NCBI RefSeq assembly: GCF_014199945.1
Contig: NZ_JACHOR010000005.1
Location: forward strand, 1 to 64,000
Reading direction: 5' to 3'
From: Brevundimonas variabilis
GTDB lineage: Bacteria; Pseudomonadota; Alphaproteobacteria; Caulobacterales; Caulobacteraceae
Length of the DNA: 64,000 nt
In this document: piece by piece, positions 8,850-16,361 of the stretch
How positions within the stretch are numbered: the stretch's first letter is position 1
How the letters are laid out: each line of letters begins with the position of its first letter
Notes under the pieces: generated by a model
Database searches by the model: none
What the model saw: only the letters and a program-made list of their open reading frames with translations
Told to the model about the DNA's origin: nothing
Position numbers and translations under genes: made by a program

Positions 8850-9331
8850 TCCCCCGCGCTCCAGCTCAGCTGGACCGATGTGCCACCCGCTTCTGCGGGA
8901 GAGGCCACGACCTGGATGGTCGCCCCCTCGGGTGAGCCTGCACCATAGGCGATGGCCTCGCCCTGGTTCATGGACATGACGGGCGACAGGCCGGAGGCTT
9001 CGGCGCGGCGCTTGTAGAAGTCCACGACGGCCTGGGGCTCGGCCTCGGTGCTGAACGTCAGCAGGCCGCCGGGCCCGGCAACGCCGTCGGCAACGGTCGG
9101 CACACCCTCGATCACTGCGCCGGGGTACAGCGCCGCATAATCCGGCGCACCCGGGACCGCAGGGCTGGCCGGCGCCAGCTCGACCCGCGCCTCTGCCGCC
9201 GGTGGGTCGGCTGCAGCAGGCGCGGCAACATCCTCCGCCACATTGGCAGCGGGGGTGGTGTCGCCGGGGCCCTCACAGGCCGACAGACCCAACGCCAGGG
9301 TCATGGCAACCACCGCGAACTTACGCTTCAT
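8846..9331 (-). CDS. Small lipoprotein of unknown function
   Basis: A 161-residue protein beginning MKRKFAVVAMTLALGLSAC, a clear lipoprotein signal with lipobox LSAC. An Ala/Pro-rich linker (about residues 25-60) leads to a compact C-terminal domain of about 90 residues containing YPGAVIEGVP, LLTFSTEAEPQAVVDFYKRRAEASG and a final VQLSWSAGE. The VVDFYKRRAEASGL helix followed by alternating strands looks like a small alpha/beta fold seen in many unannotated proteobacterial lipoproteins. It is the first gene of the trio and overlaps the next by four bases. I cannot assign a function. Confidence 0.65.
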   Translation of the reverse strand: MKRKFAVVAMTLALGLSACEGPGDTTPAANVAEDVAAPAAADPPAAEARVELAPASPAVPGAPDYAALYPGAVIEGVPTVADGVAGPGGLLTFSTEAEPQAVVDFYKRRAEASGLSPVMSMNQGEAIAYGAGSPEGATIQVVASPAEAGGTSVQLSWSAGE

Positions 9332-9398
9332 CCCGTCGTCGTCCTTGAGACTGTTATCGTTCCACCGTGGCGTATCGTTGGGGCGCCAGCAAGGCGGA

Positions 9399-9650
9399 TC
9401 AAGCGTCGTCAGCCTTGCGTTTGTCGGCCATGCCTTCCGTGGCGAGCGCCTCGTTTATCGCGTCCTGATCCGGATCGTCATCGGACCCGGATGCCGAACC
9501 GCCCTTCAGGGACCCTGCGCGGGTGTCGGATCCCGAGTCCGTGCCTGAAAGGGCCTCGATCAGGGCATCGGGCGTGTGCCCATGGTCGGGCTTCTCGCCG
9601 TGCTGCAGGGCCTCGCGCGCATCTTCGGTTTCGGGCGTGGGATCGGTCAT
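9399..9650 (-). CDS. Small acidic hydrophilic protein, unknown function
   Basis: An 83-residue protein with start at 9650, supported by AAGGAGA 6 bases upstream. It is rich in Asp, Glu, Ser and Gly (GTDSGSDTRAGSLKGGSASG, SDDDPDQDAINEALATEG) with no hydrophobic core, so it is probably disordered. No signal peptide or membrane segment. No family recognised. It lies between a lipoprotein operon and the deoxyhypusine-synthase-like gene on the same strand, but is separated from the latter by a terminator. Confidence 0.55.
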   Translation of the reverse strand: MTDPTPETEDAREALQHGEKPDHGHTPDALIEALSGTDSGSDTRAGSLKGGSASGSDDDPDQDAINEALATEGMADKRKADDA

Positions 9651-9702
9651 GGCTGTCTCCTTGTTCGGGGAAACAAAGCCGCTTGCGATCGCCGGTTCCA
9701 AA

Positions 9703-9731
9703 GGAAAAGGCCGGGAGCGGGTCCCGGCCTT
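9703..9731 (-). terminator. Terminator of the deoxyhypusine-synthase-like gene
   Basis: AAGGCCGGGA (9707-9716) pairs with TCCCGGCCTT (9722-9731). Read on the reverse strand the stem is followed by TTTTCC. It lies just 3' of the gene ending at 9738. Confidence 0.75.
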
Positions 9732-9737
9732 CCTGTG

Positions 9738-10793
9738 TCATGCCTTGTCGAAAAGCTTGGCCCACCTACGCTTGTCCCGGTTCTTCCAGGCCCCACGATG
9801 ATAGGCGTCCGAGCCGATGAGCGGCACGACCGTGGTCGCCTCGGCGAAGACCATCTGCTCGTGCGTCGTCTGGACCTTGCCCCAGGAGGCGGCTTCCTTG
9901 AGCGTCGACGACGAACAGGCCCCGTCGCGGACATCGGCGACGGTGATCTGGACCGCATAGCGGTGCATCTCGGCCTCGATGCCCAGGATTTCGGCACAGA
10001 CGACGGTGTCCTGCGCAAAATTCTTGGGCACGCCGCCGCCGACCATGAACAGGCCGGTGACGCCCGCTGCGATCTTGATGTCGGTCAGTTCGCGGAAGTC
10101 CGCAACCGCGTCGATCATCAGATAAGGCTTGCCCTCCACGATCCGCTCCTTCTGGTGCTTGACGAGGCCGAAGCCGGCCGAGGAATCGACGAAGGCCGGG
10201 CAGAAGATCGGCACGCCCTCTTCATAGGCGGTCTGGATCAGGCTGCCGGACTTCTTGGCGTTACCGGCGGCGAGCCACTTGCCCATTTCCCAGATGAACT
10301 CGCGGCTGGAATAGGCGCGCGGCTCCAGCTGGTTGCAGATCTCCAGGATGGTGTGGTCGCAGTTCTGGAGCTCTTCCTCGTCGATATAGGTGTCGTAGAT
10401 CCGGTCGATATAGTTGTCGCGCAGGACGTTGTCGTCGACCTCGCCGGCCGCCTGATAGTGCTTGAAACCAAGGGCTTCGAAGAAATCCATGTCGACGATC
10501 GAGGCTCCCGTGGCCACGACGGCGTCGATCATCCCGAATTTCACCATGTCGCGGTACACATGCATGCAGCCGCCGGCCGAGGTCGAACCGGCCAGGATCA
10601 GCCACGGTGAGCAGTCCTTGTCCTCGATCGCCATGGAGAAGATGTCGGCGGCACGGGCCGTGTCGCGCGACGAGAAGCTCATCTTGCGCATGGCGTCGAC
10701 GATCGGCCGGGCATCGAAGGACGTGATGTCGATATGCTCGACCACGTTCTGGAGCAGTTCGGCCTTCTGGTTGGTCTGGACAGGAGCGGTCAT
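9738..10793 (-). CDS. Deoxyhypusine-synthase-family polyamine enzyme
   Basis: A 351-residue protein; start at 10793, because the family-like sequence begins at MTAPVQTNQKAELLQ and the upstream stretch overlaps a terminator. Family landmarks are ILAGSTSAGGCMHVYRDMVK, VDSSAGFGLVKHQK, MVGGGVPKNFAQDTVV and DGACSSSTLKEAASWGK. Lys257 in GGGVPKNF aligns with the lysine that forms the aminobutyl-imine in eukaryotic deoxyhypusine synthase. Bacteria lack eIF5A, and bacterial members are understood to join two diamines (putrescine or agmatine) to give homospermidine or its guanidino form. An upstream decarboxylase and nearby aguAB fit that role. The substrate preference cannot be read from sequence. Confidence 0.85.
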   Translation of the reverse strand: MTAPVQTNQKAELLQNVVEHIDITSFDARPIVDAMRKMSFSSRDTARAADIFSMAIEDKDCSPWLILAGSTSAGGCMHVYRDMVKFGMIDAVVATGASIVDMDFFEALGFKHYQAAGEVDDNVLRDNYIDRIYDTYIDEEELQNCDHTILEICNQLEPRAYSSREFIWEMGKWLAAGNAKKSGSLIQTAYEEGVPIFCPAFVDSSAGFGLVKHQKERIVEGKPYLMIDAVADFRELTDIKIAAGVTGLFMVGGGVPKNFAQDTVVCAEILGIEAEMHRYAVQITVADVRDGACSSSTLKEAASWGKVQTTHEQMVFAEATTVVPLIGSDAYHRGAWKNRDKRRWAKLFDKA

Positions 10794-10830
10794 CTCGCGG
10801 GTTTCCCTTTGGGTTGAGCGCCCGTCGTCA

Positions 10831-10870
10831 AAAAGAAGCAGCGGCCCGGACGGAGCGACGGGCCGCTGCT
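10831..10870 (-). terminator. Terminator between decarboxylase and deoxyhypusine-synthase-like gene
   Basis: AGCAGCGGCCCG (10837-10848) pairs perfectly with CGGGCCGCTGCT (10859-10870). On the reverse strand the stem is followed by TCTTTTTGA. It would partly uncouple the two polyamine genes. Confidence 0.85.
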
Positions 10871-10893
10871 GATTACAATGCTTAGATGACGGT

Positions 10894-12159
10894 TTAGCGC
10901 CGCGACTTCTTGCGCTGACCGGCGCGACCCTTGGGGCGCGACAGACGGACGACCTTGCGCGCGGCTTCCTCGTCCGTGGTGCGCACGGTCGGGATCGAGC
11001 GAGGGGCCAGACCATAGAGCGAGGCCATGGGGGCATCCTCGACAACGGCGAGATCGTGCTCGCCATAGCCGTTGAAGCCCGTGGACATGGCCACGCCATA
11101 GGCCCCCAGCATGCCGATCTCGATGAAGTCGCCCTCACGGATGTCGGCCGGCAGCCAGAAGGGGCCCGGCATGTGGTCGATCGAGTCGCAGGTCGGTCCA
11201 TAGAACTGGAACGCCTTCAGCTCGCCCGAGCTTTCGCCGTCCCGGACCAGTTTGGTCGGGAAGGGCCAGCGCGAGTGTGTCGCGTCGAACAGCGAGCCAT
11301 AGGACCCGTCGTTCAGATACAGGGCGTCGCCCTTGCGCAGTTCGACCTGGCACAGGACCGACGAGGCTTCGGCGACCAGCGCGCGGCCGGGCTCGCACCA
11401 AAGCTCGGTGGTTTCCGAAACGGGCATTTCGTTGAAGCCGCGATGGATGGCGTCGGCGTATTCGCTCATGTCCGGCGGGACCATGCCGGGATAGACCGAA
11501 GGGAAGCCGCCGCCGACATCGACGATGTCCACGAACACACCGGCGCGCGTGATCGAACGCCCGATCTGGGCCATGGCGGCCTGATAGGCGGACGGACGCA
11601 TGCACTGCGAGCCGACATGGAAGCTGACGCCCATCAGACCGTCGATGACGGCCCGACGGACCGACAGCAGCAGCGACGGAGCCTGATCCGGCGAAACGCC
11701 GAACTTGCCCGACAGCGTATAGGCCGCACCTTCGGCGGACACAGCCATGCGCACGATCAGGTTCAGATCCGTCGCGCCCGCTGTGCAGTCGAGGATCTTC
11801 TGCAGCTCATCCTCGCAGTCGAGCGAGAAGGTGCGGACGCCATGGTCGAAATAGGCCTTGGTAATCGCCGACCGGCTCTTGACCGGATGCATGAAGGCCA
11901 GACGGGCTTCGGGCATGACCGAGCGAACGAGCTCGATCTCGGCCAGAGATGCGACGTCAAAACCGGTCACGCCTTGCGCGACCAGAGCCTCGATGACCCA
12001 GCGTGAAGGGTTTGCCTTCACGGCATAGAAAACGTCAGCCTTGAGATTGTCCTGGAACCACTGCGCCGCTACAGCCACCGCCGCCGGACGCACGAGTGCG
12101 ACTGGACGTTCGGGGGACCGCTCGCGGACCAGGTCCAGGGGAAAATGATACGTGCGCAA
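10894..12159 (-). CDS. Type III PLP-dependent ornithine/arginine/lysine decarboxylase
   Basis: A 421-residue cytosolic enzyme of the alanine-racemase-fold decarboxylases. The PLP lysine is K48 in FYAVKANP. Other marks are HVGSQ (181-185), VDVGGGFP (213-220), CEPGRA (255-260) and the active-site Cys324 in GPTCDSID. The CDS-D pattern is usual for ornithine or lysine/ornithine decarboxylases, whereas the neighbouring aguAB would need arginine decarboxylase activity, so the substrate is open. It carries an unusual basic tail, residues 401-421 with eleven Lys/Arg. The next gene on this strand is the deoxyhypusine-synthase-like enzyme, so the product diamine probably feeds it. Confidence 0.88.
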   Translation of the reverse strand: MRTYHFPLDLVRERSPERPVALVRPAAVAVAAQWFQDNLKADVFYAVKANPSRWVIEALVAQGVTGFDVASLAEIELVRSVMPEARLAFMHPVKSRSAITKAYFDHGVRTFSLDCEDELQKILDCTAGATDLNLIVRMAVSAEGAAYTLSGKFGVSPDQAPSLLLSVRRAVIDGLMGVSFHVGSQCMRPSAYQAAMAQIGRSITRAGVFVDIVDVGGGFPSVYPGMVPPDMSEYADAIHRGFNEMPVSETTELWCEPGRALVAEASSVLCQVELRKGDALYLNDGSYGSLFDATHSRWPFPTKLVRDGESSGELKAFQFYGPTCDSIDHMPGPFWLPADIREGDFIEIGMLGAYGVAMSTGFNGYGEHDLAVVEDAPMASLYGLAPRSIPTVRTTDEEAARKVVRLSRPKGRAGQRKKSRR

Positions 12160-12590
12160 TTCACGTAAACCCCTGTAATTGTTAAACCCAGCCGGCGTTA
12201 GCAGCGCAAACGTAGACCTACGGGGTCCGCCGGAAGCCGCGATTTAGGGTCACGGGACTGTCATGTAAAGCGGTTTTTTCAGGGCGCGACAATTCTGACC
12301 GGCGCGCAAAGCCTTGTGGGGCCTGAAAAAGTCCGACTCCGGACGATCAGGATCGTCGCCTCTCCAGCCTGCCGCGGGCGTCCTGTACCGGTCCCGTGAC
12401 GGGGTTCTTGGCTTCTGCATCGGCATCCGTTCGCGGTCTCGCACGGTCCGAATCCGGGGATTCCCTCCCGGAGCCTGTCGCCGACCATGTCGCCCACACT
12501 GGACGATGACATTGCCGCTGTGCGAATAGGCACCGAGCGCTTCGCGTGCGCTGTTCCGTCGCCCGCCCCTTAACCGCCCGTCAGCATCCC
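12160..12590. other. Divergent 431-base intergenic region with a Pho-box-like site
   Basis: Lies between the reverse-strand decarboxylase and phnC. It holds the Pho-box-like repeat at 12247-12264 and an AT-richer part near 12170-12190 that may carry the decarboxylase promoter. From 12310 to 12590 I see no convincing gene: the short frames there have poor protein character and no ribosome site. It may be a long phnC leader. Confidence 0.5.
12247..12264 (+). promoter_or_regulatory. Pho-box-like direct repeat upstream of phnCDE
   Basis: GGGTCAC (12247-12253) and CTGTCAT (12258-12264) are 11 bases apart start to start, the PhoB-box spacing; the second unit is a perfect consensus half. It faces the phn genes but lies 327 bases before the phnC start, implying a long leader or an extra promoter. 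Confidence 0.55.
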
Positions 12591-13397
12591 ATGACCTCAT
12601 CCGCCGCTGTCGCACCCGGCCTTGTATCGGCCCGCGACGTGTCCAAGACCTTTGGCAGCCGCAAGGCGCTGAACGGCGTGTCGGTCGAGGTCGCCGCCGG
12701 CGAGATGGTGGCCCTGATCGGTCCATCGGGATCCGGCAAGTCGACCCTGCTGCGCTCGATCACGGGACTTCAGTCGATCGACGGCGGTGCTGGCCAGATC
12801 GACGTCTTCGGCGTCTGCGTCCAGAAGAACGGCCGGACTACCAGCGCCACCCGCGCGGCCCGCCAGAAGCTGGGCATGATCTTCCAGCAGTTCAATCTGG
12901 TCGGCCGGCTGAGCCTGTTTTCCAATGTCATGCTGGGGGCGCTGGGGCGTCTTCCCGGCTGGCGCGGCCTGGTCGGGGCCTGGCCTGCAGACGACAAGGC
13001 CCGCGCCATGGCGGCGCTCCACCGGGTCGGCGTCTCAGATTATGCCGCCCAGCGCGCCAATACCCTGTCGGGCGGACAGCAGCAGCGGGGCGCCATCGCC
13101 CGCGCTCTGGTCCAGGGGGCAAGAGCAATCCTGGCGGACGAGCCTGTCGCCTCGCTCGACCCGGTGTCCGCGCGCAAGGTGATGGAAATCCTGGTCGAGC
13201 TGAACCAGCGCGACGGCATGGGTGTCATCGTCACCCTGCACCAGGTCGACTATGCCATCCGTTACTGCGAACGTGTGATCGCCCTGAAGGCCGGAAAGAT
13301 CGTCTATGACGGCCCTTCGACAGGCCTGGACACCAAACAGCTGATCGACATCTACGGTCCCGAGTTCGAGGACGCGTTCTGGGAAGCCAAGGTATGA
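12591..13397 (+). CDS. phnC: Phosphonate/phosphate-type ABC transporter ATP-binding protein
   Basis: A 268-residue ABC ATPase. Walker A is GPSGSGKST at about 44-52, the signature is LSGGQQQRGAIARAL from residue 159, and Walker B is AILADEPVASLDP. FQQFNLVGRLSLFSNVMLGALG and the VTLHQVDYAIRYCERVIAL stretch are characteristic of PhnC. The ATG at 12591 is chosen over a GTG at 12546 because family proteins begin shortly before the LVSARDVSKTFG strand. No good ribosome site is visible for either. It powers PhnE with PhnD as the binding protein; phnD overlaps its stop by ATGA. No carbon-phosphorus lyase genes are present, so import of phosphate, phosphite or phosphonates is equally possible. Confidence 0.93.
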   Translation: MTSSAAVAPGLVSARDVSKTFGSRKALNGVSVEVAAGEMVALIGPSGSGKSTLLRSITGLQSIDGGAGQIDVFGVCVQKNGRTTSATRAARQKLGMIFQQFNLVGRLSLFSNVMLGALGRLPGWRGLVGAWPADDKARAMAALHRVGVSDYAAQRANTLSGGQQQRGAIARALVQGARAILADEPVASLDPVSARKVMEILVELNQRDGMGVIVTLHQVDYAIRYCERVIALKAGKIVYDGPSTGLDTKQLIDIYGPEFEDAFWEAKV

Positions 13398-14404
13398 CCC
13401 CTGCCAGCCTCACCCGCCGCTTCGGCCTGATCGCCGCTGCAACCCTCGCGCTGGGACTTTCGTCCTGCGGGGGCGAGACGTCCGAGAAGGGGGCGGCCGC
13501 GGCCGCGCCCACCGAAATCACCTTCTCGATCCTGTCGGCGGAAGGCCAGGCCTCGGCCGGCCCGCTGTGGGAGCCGCTGCTCGAGGACATGTCGAAAGCG
13601 ATCGGGATTCCGGTCAAACCCTATTTCGGCTCGAACTATACGGTGCTGGTTGAAGCCATGCGCGGTGGCCAGACCCAGGTGGCATGGTTCGCGGCCAAGT
13701 CGGCCGTCGAGGCCATCGACCGGGCCGACGCAGAGGTCATTGCCCGGACCGTCGACCCCGAGGGCCGCGACAGCTACCGCTCGACCCTGATCGTCAAGGC
13801 CGGATCCGGCATCACGCTGGAAGACGTCCTGAAATGTGGCAAGCGCTATGATTTCGGCATCGGCGATGCCCAGTCGACCTCGGGCACGCTGGCCCCGATG
13901 GCCTTCCTGTTCAATCCGCGCAACATCGTCCCGGCCCAGTGCTTCAAGACCGTCCGCGCCGCCAACCATCAGGCCAATGCCTTTTCGGTCGCGTCAGGTA
14001 CTGTGGATATCGCGACCTCCAACACGGTCAATTCGGTCTTCCTGCAGCGTCAGAACCCGCAGGTCCTGGCCCAGCTGACCGAGATCTGGCAATCGCCGCC
14101 CATCCCGGAGTCGGGCATTCTGGTTCGCGAGGACCTGGATCCCGCGATCAAGGAAAAGGTGCGGGCCTTCTTCCTCGGTTATGGCCAGGGAACCGGTGCC
14201 GAGGCCGATCGCCAGCGTCAGGTCATGGCCGGCCTGAACTATTCGATGTTCCGCGCCGCCGACGATTCCTATCTGGATCCCGTCCGTGAGCTGATCGCCG
14301 ACCAGAAGCTGACCCAGGCGCGCGATGCCGGGGATGCCGCAGCCGTCGCCGAGGCCGAAAAGGCCCTGGCCGATCTGCGTCTGAAGCGAGAGGTCCAGCC
14401 TTGA
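13394..14404 (+). CDS. phnD: Phosphate/phosphite/phosphonate ABC transporter binding lipoprotein
   Basis: A 336-residue lipoprotein precursor (lipobox LSSC, Cys25) of the periplasmic binding protein II fold. EITFSILSAEGQ, the LLEDMSKAIGIPVKPYFGSNYTVLVEAMRGGQTQVAWFA-type segment, the STSGTLAP motif and the QANAFSVASGTVDIATSNT motif are the PhnD ligand-binding region. A C-terminal charged helix rich in Ala and Glu (about 310-336) is a common feature. Overlaps phnC by four bases and phnE by TTGA, so the three form one operon. Confidence 0.92.
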   Translation: MTPASLTRRFGLIAAATLALGLSSCGGETSEKGAAAAAPTEITFSILSAEGQASAGPLWEPLLEDMSKAIGIPVKPYFGSNYTVLVEAMRGGQTQVAWFAAKSAVEAIDRADAEVIARTVDPEGRDSYRSTLIVKAGSGITLEDVLKCGKRYDFGIGDAQSTSGTLAPMAFLFNPRNIVPAQCFKTVRAANHQANAFSVASGTVDIATSNTVNSVFLQRQNPQVLAQLTEIWQSPPIPESGILVREDLDPAIKEKVRAFFLGYGQGTGAEADRQRQVMAGLNYSMFRAADDSYLDPVRELIADQKLTQARDAGDAAAVAEAEKALADLRLKREVQP

Positions 14405-15225
14405 CCCAGGTCCCTGCGCCGGGAGCGGTCGTCGCCACACCCGTCCCGGCAGCCCCGGCCAAGTCGGCGGCTTCCTGGGGACTGGATGCGCTGGTCTGGG
14501 GCGGGATCGCGGTCCTGCTGATCTACAGCATCGGCGATGTCGATCTGGGCAACCTGTCCCTGCTGGTGACCAATGCCGAGAACACGCGGAACTTTGCCGC
14601 CGATCTCCTGCAGCCCGACTTCACCAACTGGCGCCAGTTCGTCGGCCAGATGTGGCTGACGATCCAGATCGCCCTGTGGGGCACCTTCCTGGCGGTCTTC
14701 CTGGCTGTGCCGCTCGGCCTTGCCGCCGCCCGCAACATCGCCCCGGTCTGGGTCGTGACGCCCGTACGCTGGATCATGAACCTGCTGCGCTCGATTCCCG
14801 ATCTGGTCATGGCGCTGCTGTTCATCGTCGCCGTCGGTCTGGGACCGCTGGCGGGGGTCCTTGCCATCACCCTGAATACGGCCGGTGTCCTGGCCAAATT
14901 GTTCTCCGAGGCGGTCGAGTCCATCGACAAGGGGCCGGTCGAGGGCGTCCGCGCCACGGGCGGTTCCGGCCTGCACGAGATCGTCTGGGGAGTCATTCCC
15001 CAGGTCGCGCCGTTGTGGACCTCCTTTGCCCTCTACCGGTTCGAGTCCAACAGCCGTTCGGCGACGGTGCTGGGCCTGATCGGGGCCGGCGGTATTGGCC
15101 AGGTGCTGTTCGACAGCATGAACGCCTTCGACTTCAGCGCGGTGTCGGCCATCGTCATCATCGTCGTGGTCGCCGTGACCCTGATCGACATGCTCAGCCA
15201 GGCGATGCGCAAGCGTCTGCTCTGA
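14401..15225 (+). CDS. phnE: Phosphonate/phosphate-type ABC transporter permease
   Basis: A 274-residue integral inner-membrane protein with about six hydrophobic segments. The start is TTG at 14401, overlapping the phnD stop; no in-frame ATG occurs before the first membrane segment. The EAA-type cytoplasmic loop that docks on PhnC is visible as EGVRATGGSGLHEIVWGVIP (about 181-200). The N-terminus has an Ala/Pro-rich stretch before the first helix (about 28-45). Completes the PhnCDE importer. Confidence 0.92.
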   Translation: MTQVPAPGAVVATPVPAAPAKSAASWGLDALVWGGIAVLLIYSIGDVDLGNLSLLVTNAENTRNFAADLLQPDFTNWRQFVGQMWLTIQIALWGTFLAVFLAVPLGLAAARNIAPVWVVTPVRWIMNLLRSIPDLVMALLFIVAVGLGPLAGVLAITLNTAGVLAKLFSEAVESIDKGPVEGVRATGGSGLHEIVWGVIPQVAPLWTSFALYRFESNSRSATVLGLIGAGGIGQVLFDSMNAFDFSAVSAIVIIVVVAVTLIDMLSQAMRKRLL

Positions 15226-15298
15226 GCGGACATTTCGCCGATCCGTCACAGTCCTCTGGTCTAACCGCTCCAGCCCTGCCCTTGTCTCGGAGACAGCC

Positions 15299-16351
15299 AT
15301 GACCCGCACCCTGTTCGTCGCCAGTTCGGCTGCGATGGCCCTGGTCGTCGCGGCCTGCAGCCAGGGATCGAATACGCGCGAGGGCATCTGGGCAGCCGGC
15401 TCCTCCACCGTATTCCCGTTCACCACCCGCGTGGCCGAGAATTTCGGACGCAATAACCCGGGGGGGGCGACCCCGCGGGTCGAGAGCCTGGGCACCGGCG
15501 GCGGCATCCAGGCCTTCTGCCAGGGCATCGGTCCCTCGACGCCCGACGTGGCCAATGCCTCGCGCCAGATGAAGGCGTCGGAGTTCGACCTGTGCGCCTC
15601 CAACGGTGTGACCGACATCATCGAGCTCAAGATCGGCTATGACGGGCTGGTCATCGCCACAGCCCGCACTGGCGCCGATTTCGTCCTGGAAGGCAGCGAC
15701 ATCTTCCTGGCCCTGGCCAAGGAAGTGCCCGGCGAGGGCGGGTTCGTGGCCAATCCCCATGGCCGCTGGGATCAGGTCCGTCCTGGCCTGCCTGCAGCCC
15801 GGATCCAGGTCTATGGACCGCCGCCGACCTCCGGTACCCGCGACTCCTGGGTCGAGCTGGGCATGGCCCATTCGGCGGAGTTCATGCCGCAGATGGCGGC
15901 TCTCAAGGACAGTGACAGCAAGAAGTTCGAGGCCCTTTCGCACACGCTTCGCGAGGATGGGGCCTGGGTGGACTCCGGCGAGAACGACAACGCCATCGTC
16001 CAGACCCTGACCCGGACGCCGGGATCGGTCGGCGTGTTCGGCTATTCGTTCCTTGAACAGAACATCAGCGAAGTGAAGCCCGCTTCTGTCAATGGGGTCT
16101 TCCCGACGCTGGAAGCCATTGCCTCGGGCGAGTATCCGATCTCACGGTCGATGTTCATCTATGTGAAGAAGGCCCACATCGGGGTGATCCCGGGGCTGCA
16201 GGAATTTCTCCTGGAATATCTGTCGGACGCCGCGGCCGGACGCGGTGGCTATCTGCAGGACAGGGGGATCGTGCCCCTGCCGGCCGCGGAACTGGCAATC
16301 GAGCGGGCCAAGGCAACCAATCAGACGTCCATGAGCCGTCCGCCGGCCTGA
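15299..16351 (+). CDS. pstS: PstS-type phosphate-binding lipoprotein
   Basis: A 350-residue precursor with lipoprotein signal (lipobox VAAC, Cys20). The mature start IWAAGSSTVFPFTTRVAE, the ETLGTGGGI-like stretch (VESLGTGGGIQAFCQG), the DVANASRQM motif and PPTSGTRDSW are the phosphate-contacting loops of PstS. It is longer than phosphate-only domains of the E. coli type but within the range of alphaproteobacterial PstS. It begins 73 bases after phnE and may be cotranscribed. No pstC, pstA or pstB follows, so it may work with a Pst permease encoded elsewhere. The gene before it and the alkaline phosphatase after it place it in a phosphate-acquisition block. Confidence 0.88.
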   Translation: MTRTLFVASSAAMALVVAACSQGSNTREGIWAAGSSTVFPFTTRVAENFGRNNPGGATPRVESLGTGGGIQAFCQGIGPSTPDVANASRQMKASEFDLCASNGVTDIIELKIGYDGLVIATARTGADFVLEGSDIFLALAKEVPGEGGFVANPHGRWDQVRPGLPAARIQVYGPPPTSGTRDSWVELGMAHSAEFMPQMAALKDSDSKKFEALSHTLREDGAWVDSGENDNAIVQTLTRTPGSVGVFGYSFLEQNISEVKPASVNGVFPTLEAIASGEYPISRSMFIYVKKAHIGVIPGLQEFLLEYLSDAAAGRGGYLQDRGIVPLPAAELAIERAKATNQTSMSRPPA

Positions 16352-16361
16352 CGGCCGCCGA

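Noticed and set aside
12250..12726. Reverse frame in the decarboxylase-phnC gap
   Set aside because: Runs antisense into phnC, Arg/Pro-rich and without ribosome site or homologous look.
15243..15260. Possible Pho box before pstS
   Set aside because: CCGTCAC is a fair half site, but the unit 11 bases on (CTCTGGT) matches only four of seven positions.
14269..15630. Long reverse frame across phnD, phnE and pstS
   Set aside because: Crosses three real genes, no conserved motif; complement of Ala/Val-rich membrane protein codons.
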